DNA of 64,000 nt. Source: Lentinus brumalis. Taxonomy: Eukaryota > Basidiomycota > Agaricomycetes > Polyporales > Polyporaceae. The notes under the pieces were generated by a model, which was not told where the DNA came from, searched no databases, and was given only the letters and a program-made list of their open reading frames with translations. Below, piece after piece: positions 10,524-20,202 of this stretch. The DNA lies in assembly GCA_001792895.1 (NCBI GenBank), contig MARA01000006.1:2287379-2351378 (forward strand). The letters are read 5' to 3'. A program made the translations under genes and the position numbers. Numbering within the stretch: position 1 is the stretch's first letter; each line of letters starts with the position of its first letter.

Positions 10524-13500
10524 GACCATGAAACCCCTTCAGCCTCGCACTTGGGTGTCGTGGTACACGATACCGCAAGTCAATGTACGTTGACGCTTAC
10601 CGCTCTTCTGCATTGGCATGCCCGTGAGTCGTGGACGTGGTACTGAACGATGCGCGATCTTCAGACTTCGTACTCATAGCACAGCTGGACGACTATGCGA
10701 GGGAGCACGCCAAAGACCACGACGATAGAGTGCTTGCGACGGATGGAATCTGGGTGTTGTGTTACTTATGTTCGCTATGTTGTTTGCTGTGTATTGCTTT
10801 TCGCATCTTGACCCTGTCTTCGTATCGAGGTGACTCGTACTTGAGTACCACTGTATGTATGTATTCAGTATGAATGAGTAGGCAACTTCAGGTGCCACAA
10901 GTGAGCCTGATATCAGCCACAGTACCACCAACATGCAGTCATCACAGAATCGGCGCCGAAGTTGCAATGCCCAAGATTATTCGGTAAGATATAATGTGAT
11001 TATGAGTTATCAAACACCTACCTGGCGTTGTTACTAAGTGGTAAGGCTTATTAATTATGTCGCGGTCATTGTAACCGTCGCGATTGTTGTGCTGATTGCA
11101 TTCCCCTTGCTACCCACCTCCATCTCTGTTGCAGTATCCTTGTCAGACAGCGGAACTTTCAGCTTGCTTGCGACGTCCCCCGAAGCTGCGCGCTCGATTC
11201 GTTGCACCTCGACCACACCGATCAGAACTGTACAGTCCCTCGGCGGGGTTTGAATCAGCCCGTACGTCGTCGTCAAGTTGTCGTCTCCCCTTGTCTCGTG
11301 CACCCACATCTTGCCTGAGTCCGACTCCTCCTTCTCCTCCTCCTCCTCCGCGCGGTCACGTCGTCCAAGTACTTGATGTGACTGGCTGTCAAGATTCTCC
11401 GTGGCCCTTCAACTTCAGGGACTGTCTTCTTGAGGACGACAGTTGTTACGTCTTCGCTGGGTCTCGCGCTGCATAGCTGGTACTACCCGTTCGCTCCTGG
11501 AGCTTCCAGTTCTATGTCCTCTGGCTGGCTCTTGTCCTTTCGTCTGGCGCTCTGGGCCCTGGCTTGCTCGTTACCATGTCTATGGAGTTGTTAACGTTCC
11601 CCGTCGTAGGTCTGTCGGTGATTGTCACCGCCCGCAAGTGCCACCCTCCCTTCATTGTCCTTAGTATCATGCCTGTATCGTAGATAGAACACAGAATTGC
11701 ATTGCTTATTCCATAGCGATGCCCGAGTCCGCCGACGATGAGTCTGGAAGCCCCTGTAAAGTACCGCAATATTATGAGCATCTGACAACCGACTGCAATG
11801 ACCTCCGGCTCGGTTGACCTTGCAAGTGGTGAAATCATTGTACTGATTGCATGACGCTTGCAAGGTGTGCCATGCGATAGTAGTTGCACTATGATGGATT
11901 GCATATACGCAATTGTTATGGTCATTATAATCACATTGTGAGCGATTGTATTTCCATCGTAACCCGGTCTAATATCCAGGCCAAATCTGTGATGCAGCTC
12001 AATGTGTACCAGCGAGCTCGCCCACATACTACTTATTACTTACCTTGTTATAGGTAGATAAGTAAGTTACTATTACCTCGGACGGACGGGCCGGATCCAT
12101 CACCGCCACTAAGTAAGTAAGTAGTCCGTGCCAGTGACTCCGTGGCACCTGCCAGCAACCAGACACCCACTCGGAGACAGCTGCAGGAGGAACATGATAC
12201 GGTAGCCGTTTCTGCGTATACATACAGGCAGCGAGCGGGTTGCGCTATCATCGACATTCCGCCTCGCCGAATCGCATCAACTTGAAGGCCGGTCGCACTG
12301 GTCGAATGACTTCACCACTGGTAACTCACTCCACCCGCCTGTATAGAGAAACACACCACAAAAAACTAAAGAGGTCTTTGCGTGTTTTTGCAGGTCTTTC
12401 AAGGTACATACATACGATGAGCCGCCGCGGCCGGGACGTGGCAGGGATGCGGCACTGCCCGAGGTACGAAGTGCTGACAGCAATCATCCCGTGTCCAAGT
12501 TACGGAAGCAGCAGGACGCCAGGCCGCGCCGCCTTGTGGATGTTTTGCATCTCGCAACTACTTTGGAATACAAGGAGAAGCACCAATCGGGCAAGAGGGG
12601 CAGCCGTCTCCCACACGAACAAATAAATTTGAGGGAAGGACAGCTCCATCGTGCTGGCCGCGGACATCCAGGACGCTCTCCGTTGCGTGCAGCGACGATC
12701 TCTGAGCCCCCGCGTTCTCTCCCAGCATCGCCGCCCGCGAAATGGCAGACAAAAGATCGATGATTATCGTGAGCATCACCGCCCACCAGAAGCATCCTGT
12801 CCTCGTATTTCTCCCAGCTTGGCATGAGGAGGAGGAGCTAGAAGCAGCGCCCGAGGACCCGGACAAGGACAAGGGCGCTCTCGATTCGGCTTCCTGGGAT
12901 GACAGAAGGCCAACCACCCCGCCGGAGCGTGCCGGTGGCGCCAGCCTCTCCCCTTCAAAAGGCCCAGCTCTGCGCGTTCTCGTCCTCACCCACCTTTCCC
13001 CGCAACCACCACCACCCGCAATCACTAAGTATACATGCTATGTTCCCTTCCATACTCGACTATGCACAATCACCACCGCTCCTCGTTCTCACTTAGCGAA
13101 GTTTAACGGGCCAGCACGGGCACGACACATCAAGGTGCGCTACTCTGCCCTCCTTCGCCGACCCCCCTCTCACCTCCTACACAGCGTCGATGTACCAGGT
13201 CGTCCCAGTGTGAAACATGTACGTTTGTCTCCCTCGCTCACCATCTTGACCGTCGCTGACAACCGGCTCAGGTAGCACTGTGGCGTGCCGTCCCGGTCAC
13301 AAGTTGGCCATCAACCCGTTCTGCCCTGCCGTCGTAGCCGGCCCCGTGGCGGATAGGGTATGCGCCCAGGCGTCGGCGCTCTGCACTGGCATAGGCCTCG
13401 TACGTCCACCTCGTTCGTGGGTCGTCACGGTCTGTGTCGTTCGGGGTGAACCGGGAAGGAGACCTGCGCCACCCGCTGGCCAGGACTCTTCACGGACGCT

Positions 13501-15158
13501 GTAACCAACAACGTGCTGCCATAGGCGGTATGGGTGGCGACGTACACTCAGGTGCATCCGGCTGACTCCTCTGCGAGGTCTGCTCTTCTGCGGACTGCTC
13601 TCGCATGTGTCGCGTAAGTGGTGGCCTCGACGTCCTGTCGCCAGCGTAGGGATCGTCCTTTGTGGTGCGTTCTCTTCAGTGCCCCCTGCTTACTTGACGA
13701 CATCTAACCCTACCGCGCAAGACCTCTGAAAGCCCTACCGGCTCCGCCGACCTCCGGTCCGTCTGAGTAGGCTGCGAGCGCCGACGTCAAGGCGGTGTGG
13801 CGTACTTTCCGAGCCACCTAACGCACCGTAATTTCTCTTCCCGGAGGGCGCTGAGCGTGCGGTCCGTGTGGGCAGGCTAGACGCACCCGATGCTACGTCG
13901 GTGCGTCTGCCTCACGGCCACACCTCCCATGCGCAGAGACGCGATAGGCGTGCGCCAATGTGGGATGGAATGAGCTCGGACATCAACTACCCGTATGTTT
14001 CTTCGCCGTCTCCCAAGCTGACCATCCTTTCAAAAAAAGGGCGCTTGCATGCGACTCGCCCAATCATGCCTTGTGACTGCGCCGTATGCAGAATGACCCG
14101 TGCGTACGGACTTCCTCTGCCTGGGATGCGTACATGCAAGCGCCACAGCATGGACGAAGAACAGCGACGCCAGTGGTCGGGCCCACTCGGCGTCGCCCAA
14201 TAGGGCAAGGTACGTTGCATCTTCGTTGTTTCGCTCCGCGTTGCTGACACGCTGTTCCAGGAGGACCTGGGTGATGGCAAGCAGAGTTGAAGTGAGTACT
14301 CTGCTCGATGTTGCTGTCATCGCGGCATACTGACATGGCTCCAGATATGACCAGACCAATGGAGCTTCAAGTGCCGCTCGGAGATCTCTGCACTGAGCGA
14401 GTCTCCGAGTCAAGAACGGCTCCCGAGGTACGGTCTTCCGCTGCCTTTGTGGCGCGGTTGTTCCTGGCGCAGGCCTCTTCGTGGCCCTCGGGACTAGTAC
14501 CTGCTCACGCGGGGAAGCTAACGTGCGCCGAAACCTTGGTGGGGATTCATGAACACCCTACTACTTATCGGCGATCGCTACCCCGGATATTGTTTGCATC
14601 TCGTCCATGTATACAAGTCGCCTGCGATAGACCGCAATGTACTGTTTATATGTTCATGAGTTCATATAAGTATAAGTATGTAGCCCGCCTCTTCGCAAAT
14701 CTTCCATTTGAAGGAGTAGGCCGTATCATGACGCCAGAGGCCGGTAACAGTCTCAGCCAGTCATTCGTCCACTCGCCTGCCACGACACCGGCAGAACGGC
14801 CATCGCTTGCGTTCCCGACGCATCGATTGCACCACCAGCGGACCCAATCTGTCTAACGACTTGAGAACACGACTTCCACCGTCTCTAACGCCAATATCGT
14901 ATGTAAGGCCGGAGAAGACAGGATAGAGCAATTCAACCGCTCTGCTATGCGGGGGCGCATCGTATGTCATTGGTCAAAGTCGACGACTCGAGCAGAGGTA
15001 TTCTGAGAGCGAGAGCCTGGTCATATTGTCCCATCTGGTGACTACCATATGTGCTAGTTACGGCTCCATACGACCGACGATTTCGACACGGCCATGGACC
15101 TTGCAGCGTTCTTCCGTCCGATTCCCATGCATCAGAGCGTCCTTATGGACTATACAGC
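10524..15158. other. Gene-poor stretch, no supported gene
   Basis: Open frames here are short, overlap one another, lack splice-site logic and show no family motif. A short AAGTAAGTAAGTAG repeat lies near 12108. A CT-rich, promoter-like tract lies near 12950-13030 but leads to no convincing ORF. Confidence 0.5.
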
Positions 15159-16527
15159 CTAGATGGGAGGCAAATCCATTCCAATGTCACGTAGGATCTT
15201 CTCCGTCGTATCCCACAGCTCCTGCCGCAGCTCCGCCTTCTGCACAAGCGTGCTGGGCTTCTCCATCTTGCAGGACGAGCCGAGGTACGCGCCGCGGTAC
15301 TTGTTCGCCTCGGCGCGGGGTACCGGCGAGCCTGCAGAGAAGACGGTGCTGCGTGCGCCTTGGGCGGGTGTCTGGAAGGCGAGGCGGGCGATGAGGCGGT
15401 ATATGGGTCCGACGATTGGCCCGACGGACTCGGTGTAGGCGTGCACGCCCTCTGCGGCGGGTGAGTGAGTAAGGAAGCAGTGAGAGGGGAAGAGGAGACT
15501 CGTACCCGTTCGGACTTCGCCGGGGTCGACTGCTATGCATAGGATGGGGACGCCGGCTTCGTCCAGTCGATGCTGCAAGTCCTTGATGAACATGAGCTGC
15601 ATCGTCTTGGAGAAGGCTACTCCAGGCAGATTTAGGGGAGATTCGGAGGCGGAATGGCTCGACGTACCGTAGCGCAGGAATTGCGGGAACATGGTGTCCG
15701 TGAAGTCCCTGTTGAGGTCGTCGAGGTTGCGGAAGCGGACACTGGAGGGGCAATTGCGATGTCTGGGAGGTAGAAGCAGACGTGAGCCGTAATGGAGGAC
15801 GGAAATTTGGCATATCTTACGAGGCACTGTTTACGGCCACGATTCGAACATCGCTGTTCGGCTGTTCGGCCGTTCGCTTGAGGAGCGGGAGAAGAAAGCG
15901 CGTCAGCAGGTAGGTTCCTATGTAGCTGTGGCATCTGCTCAGTCGAGGGCGGGTCAGGTAGGAGACACGGCTTACTTGACCATGACGATGTTCTGAATGT
16001 TATCGTGGTCTTTGGCGAAAGGGACAAGTAGGCTGCCCGGGCACGCTGTGAGACGCGTCGACCTGTCCGATAGGAAGCGCTACTCACACGGCAGCGTTGT
16101 TCACTGTCGAAAGGCACCGTCAGCTCAACCTCGGGGTTTCAGCACACGCATTTCAAACCGTACCTAACACATCAAGGCGCTCCTCCTTTCGCACGAACTC
16201 CTCGGCGGCCCTCTGGACTGCGCGGGGATCGCTGAGGTCGAGGTTGAGCCACAGAACCTCGCCGTTCCTGAGTCCTTCGGCGTGCAATCGCTCGATGGCT
16301 GCCTTTGCTTTCTGCTCGTTGCGTGCGCCCATGTAGACCTTGGCTCCGTGCCGTGCCAGCTGCTGAATGGCGACGAACCCAACACCGGAGCTGATGGAGA
16401 GGTCAGAAAAAGCAGGGACCGTTCTCGGCTGTGATGCTCACTTTCCGCCGGTCACCAGAATGACCTTTCCTGTCAAGTCTGGGACGTCGGTGTCGGGGTT
16501 GAATCCACGTGATAGGAAAGAACCCAT
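15159..16527 (-). CDS. Short-chain dehydrogenase/reductase (retinol-dehydrogenase-like), 339 aa
   Basis: NAD(P)-dependent oxidoreductase of the classical SDR family; substrate unknown. Exons on the minus strand: 16442-16527, 16164-16390, 16088-16103, 15976-16062, 15821-15925, 15668-15762, 15506-15616, 15159-15451. They sum to 1020 nt and close in frame. The protein starts MGSFLSRGF. The cofactor loop is TGGNSGVGFV (TGxxxGxG), split by intron 1. NNAA is encoded by a 16-nt exon. The catalytic pair YAFSK (YxxxK) is split by an intron between Tyr and Ala. All key residues are present, so the enzyme should be active. A TATA-like box lies about 190 nt upstream. Length and motif order fit the WW-domain oxidoreductase/retinol dehydrogenase-like fungal SDRs. 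Confidence 0.92.
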
Positions 16528-16713
16528 CGTCTCTGCGCACGTAGTACCACGCGTCAGTTCAGACCGAGTTCAAGCTTTACGACGGCACCCACAACTAAGA
16601 AAACTGGACGATCAGGCAACCGAGCGACGCAAAACGGGAGGAAGTTGACGTACCAAAATCGACCTGGAGGTAGTTGCACCACACGCCACTGGGGCAAAAC
16701 AAGTCATCTGGTA

Positions 16714-16721
16714 CTTATATA
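16714..16721 (-). promoter_or_regulatory. TATA-like box for the SDR gene
   Basis: TATATAAG on the minus strand, about 190 nt before the SDR start codon. It was identified by sequence only. Confidence 0.4.
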
Positions 16722-16927
16722 GCTCGCCGGCTAGCGACTGATCACATTCACCGCTGTTCACCGATGCCGTAAAGAAGCGTATGGTCCCTTGTGGTCCATG
16801 TTGTACTGAGTCGGGTCCAGCCTTACGGTCAGCACGAGGCTCATCCGCATGAACACGATTTCTCTTGAGATCCAGGACCAACGGCATGTCGCGTCGCTAG
16901 ATATGCCAGGGAGACGAGGTATTGGAG

Positions 16928-17016
16928 GCCCCCGTTGTCTAATGGCTATGACGTCAGACTTCTAACCAAGACTCGGGGCAATCTGGAGGTTGCGGGTTCG
17001 AGTCCCGCCGGGGGTT
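16928..17016 (+). tRNA. tRNA-Arg (anticodon UCU) with 16-nt intron
   Basis: Acceptor stem GCCCCCG (16928-16934) pairs with CGGGGGT (17009-17015), followed by discriminator T. The D arm is GTC...GAC. The anticodon stem TCAGA (16954-16958) pairs with TCTGG (16982-16986). The anticodon TCT is at 16961-16963. The T arm is GCGGG-TTCGAGT-CCCGC. Extra sequence between positions 37 and 38 (16965-16980) is the intron site typical of eukaryotic nuclear tRNAs. Mature length is 73 nt. A T6 terminator follows 9 nt downstream. Confidence 0.93.
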
Positions 17017-17559
17017 AGTCGGAAATTTTTTGCACTGTGCGCGTACGCACATATGGAGAAGTGACTCTGGCGAGGTTCGTGGGCTTTCGACAGGCGACCG
17101 GGAGACGGGGCGTGGGATGAGCGACGGAGGAACAGGCTGTATGCGCGTAAGTAACCATGGATAGATGCGCTGTTGGTACATACGCTCAGCATGCGCTTGC
17201 CGCTGGTGCCATAGTCGGAGGTGCTGCCTATATGCGGCCACTTATCAGCCTGGGATAGCATTGTGCACATATGACATACCTGTGTGCGTTCCTCACATGC
17301 TCGGGAACGGGGGGAGGGCCCATAGCCGGGCTGGGAGGTGCAGGCGGCGGGATGCTGCAAATGCATGTGGTTAGCATTCGGGCGTGTGCGCGTGCGCGGA
17401 GACTCACTCAGAGACGGGCTCAGCAGTCCGCGGTGGTGCCAGGGCGTGGGGCGTGGGCCATGGGTTGACGGACCGGCCGATGGAAGGCGGGAGGAAGGCG
17501 CGGGACGGCGGTCGGCGTGGAATCTGGAACGAACGCCTGAGGTGGAAACTGTCGACCAT
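16954..17559 (-). CDS. Small proline-rich protein of unknown function, 166 aa
   Basis: Exons 17408-17559, 17280-17354 and 16954-17227 close in frame with canonical GTGAGT and GTATGT donors. The start ATG sits in CCACCATGG, about 50 nt behind a TATATAAG box. The protein begins MVDSFHLRRSF, has Pro-rich stretches (IPPPAPPSPAMGPPPVPEH) and a Trp/Gln/Arg helix-like part (LRLWHQRQAHAERMYQQR). No known domain was recognised. The last ~23 codons and the stop run antisense through the tRNA-Arg gene, so the real C-terminus may have been replaced. The gene lies between two direct copies of the tRNA 3' end (16995-17034 and 17850-17889). Confidence 0.6.
17026..17031 (+). terminator. RNA polymerase III terminator of tRNA-Arg
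   Basis: Run of six T residues 9 nt behind the tRNA 3' end. Confidence 0.8.
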
Positions 17560-17606
17560 GGTGGATGTGGGGAAGATGAGTGGGGGCGGGACGACGAGAC
17601 GTCGGG

Positions 17607-17614
17607 CTTATATA
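17607..17614 (-). promoter_or_regulatory. TATA box of the proline-rich gene
   Basis: TATATAAG on the minus strand about 50 nt before the ATG at 17557-17559, with a C/T-rich stretch between. Confidence 0.5.
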
Positions 17615-17849
17615 GCGAGGGAGACGCGCAATGACGCGCGACGCGACGCGCGACGGGCATGTGATCGCGTCGGTCGGTAGACGCTCGTGTGATACCTGAT
17701 TTGGACGGGACACGCTACAGCGTCCGTGCTCGAGAACACAGACGAGGACTATGGAAGCGAGATAGGCCCTGCGGGGCAAAGCAGTTGAGGAGACGGCGGG
17801 ACTCGCTTCGCTCGTGGGCAAGAGGGCTCGCTGCGCTGGCCTTAGGCCA

Positions 17850-17889
17850 GGTTCGAGTCCCGCCGGGGGTTAGTCGGCAACTTTTTGCA
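17850..17889 (+). repeat. Direct repeat of the tRNA-Arg 3' end and tail (40 nt)
   Basis: Matches 16995-17034 at 38 of 40 positions. It includes the T-loop box B (GGTTCGAGTCC), the 3' acceptor strand and the T-run behind it. The 5' part of a tRNA is absent, so this is a tRNA 3'-end fragment, not a second gene. Confidence 0.85.
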
Positions 17890-18801
17890 AACCTTGTTGT
17901 TCCTCCCATCTTGTGTGGCCTCTCACTCATCTCAAGCCCGCGTAGAGATTCTGCGGTGTATCAAGTGGACGGCACGGTGCGTAGCTGCTGTCGAGGAAAA
18001 ACACTCTGATCAATTTGCTGAGAAACGACCCTTCTCTGACACATCAGCGGCAAATCAGCCCCGGGCCAGTGACGAACTTGGATTGCCTCCACTTCTGTCT
18101 CCTTCAACTTGAGAATAGCCACGGTAAGCATTCTCATGAGTTGCCTAAGCTACTTTGCAATAATCATCGAGTTGGCACCGCTAGGTACGTCCCTGGCACC
18201 TCCGCAGGGGTCCCCGTTGCGGCGTGAGAGCGAAATTTCCGCCATTCGAGCCCACATGTCAACGGGTCGTACATAGACGTACCAATCGCTCCTATGTTCT
18301 CAAAGTATTGACCCACTAATTCATGATTCTCCATCCATCCAGCAGAAACTTGCCACTCGCATCAGGGAGGGCGCCTGTGACCATCGTACCGATGGTTTCG
18401 CACCAACTTCGGTTCGTCGTCCCCCCTTTGGTCGATTGACTCTTGTACAGGCCACAGGAAAGAGGGGATGGTTCCCAGGACATCCCGGAAATGAAGCCCT
18501 GCTTCGCCGGGGCCCTCGAAACGCAACCACAGATAGCCATGGCACGGGCCGAACAACTCGGCTTGATGGCGGCCATTGTCAAAGCGCGACGGCTGTGCTC
18601 CTTCTTCTGTGGCAGGCAAACACTCCTTTATCCGTATTGTAGCCCCACAACTCGCAACACATCGCAACCAATATCGTTGAAGGTACCGTCAAATCGTGTC
18701 TTTGTACGGACACACTCCTGTTCCCAGCAGTGCGCTTCCCCAGCGCAAGCTACGGTCAGCTCCTGCTAGGATGCGTAGAAATTCCTTCCAGCTGGTCCTG
18801 G
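17890..18801. other. Intergenic, no supported gene
   Basis: Only short overlapping frames with no recognisable domain. The stretch precedes the zinc-finger gene promoter. Confidence 0.45.
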
Positions 18802-18809
18802 TATTTATA
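18802..18809 (+). promoter_or_regulatory. TATA-like box of the zinc-finger gene
   Basis: TATTTATA about 108 nt before the start codon at 18917. Confidence 0.45.
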
Positions 18810-18916
18810 CGCCATGGCTGCCCCGCCGAATTCACAAACCAGTCTTCGACTTACCTCCTCCGCCTCAGCCTTCCAACTCGAGTCTCATTCGACTTCTCGT
18901 GATCTCACTTGACATC

Positions 18917-19782
18917 ATGGCATCCTACGACTCCTACGACTTGTACGCACCCGAAGCCTCGTACGCGTAACCACCTCTGCTCTCACGATCCCACCTAACA
19001 TGTTCATTGCCGTGACGCAGCTACCTCGACGGGCAGGATGACAGGGATATCACCGAAATGCTCCAAGATTGGCTCGACGCCGATAAAATGTGCCGGATTC
19101 ACGGGCACATGCCAAGGTTCCTTCCTGAGGGCGAGTGGCAGGAGTACGTGCTCAATTTCATTCTCCGACCGTACTTGGTTCAAGCACTAACAAGCCACAA
19201 AGGCGTCCGTTGATCTACCCGTCTGCTCCTTCACCACGAACTCCTTCGCCATCTGCGTCTACGACCCCCCCTAGTTCCCCGCCAACCCCGGAGGACAACC
19301 ACAGCATCCCGTCAGAGTCCCGAGGTTTGTCACCCGTCTCCGGCCCAGACACCATCATGGAGGACGACGACTACAGCATTTCGTCTGACTCTGAGTCTCG
19401 AGCATCATCTCCCACCTTTGAGCACGAAGAGCCCGACTCGGAGTGGTTGCCCGTAACCACCGCTATCCAGTACACCTGGGCCGGCAAAGCTCTCCCTTTC
19501 ATGACCGCGGACCACCTATGGGACTATCTCAAGAAGCAAGGCGTCCTCAACAACTCCCGCAAGGATGGCAGAGTCAAGTGCGAGTGGCCTGATTGTGGGG
19601 ACTTCCGCCCTCGCAACGACCTCCGCCGGCATGTCCGGTTCCAGCACCAGCGGATCAAGAAGTGTTGCGCGAACCCGGGCTGTGGAAACGTGCAGCGGGA
19701 AGACAACTTCAAGTGGAGGCATGCGAAGTGCAAGCATGGGGACAGCGGTGCGTTCATCTTGCTTATCGCTCCTCCTGAGTAA
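18917..19782 (+). CDS. C2H2-type zinc-finger protein, 250 aa
   Basis: Exons 18917-18966, 19021-19143 and 19203-19782 give 753 nt in frame, with donors GTAACC and GTACGT. The protein begins MASYDSYDLYAPEASYA, has a Ser/Pro-rich acidic middle, and ends with two Cys/His clusters. The first, CEWPDCGDF...RRHVRFQH, fits a CX4C-X(n)-HX4H C2H2 finger (about residues 182-204). The second, CCANPGC...RHAKCKH, is a degenerate finger. The likely role is nucleic-acid binding in the nucleus, an inference from the fingers alone. Nothing in the neighbourhood suggests a target pathway. Confidence 0.8.
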
Positions 19783-20202
19783 GTAGGTGGTTATACACTC
19801 GGTGCCCCTCTCCCTTCCCCCCGGCGTCCCCGGGTCTCCTGCTTCCTGCAGTTTCTCCCCTGCTACATCTTATGCTTCTAAGACTCGTTGTCCGCACTGG
19901 TTTGCTGGACTGTTTGTATGTATTCATGTCCATGTACTCCTATCATATGTACCCACCATGCATCCATGCCTATGTGTCTCATCTCATCGTTGTCTCTCAC
20001 ATATGCCTCCATTCCCATGTATCCTATCATTCTCCGTTATAGACCACAGTTACATGAACCCACAATTTGCGCATCTAGGTCCAAAACATCATCAAAATAG
20101 GTATCCCCAGAAAACCTCCATGGTAAGTCGTTATATACATAACCCAGATGATAGATCTTCTATGTGTACGTTCGTCGCCCGAACATAGGCCGCTCCCCAA
20201 GC

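Noticed and set aside
12742..13275. 177-codon ORF starting with ATG
   Set aside because: Low-complexity, no motif and no splice context; frames on the other strand are equally long.
16954..17030. Peptide PTNPRRDSNPQPPDC and the related GGTRTRNLQIA in the next frame
   Set aside because: These are known artefacts of translating a tRNA T-arm in antisense; not taken as evidence of a conserved protein domain.
17850..17889. Second tRNA-Arg gene
   Set aside because: Only the 3' half matches; no D arm, anticodon arm or 5' acceptor strand precedes it.
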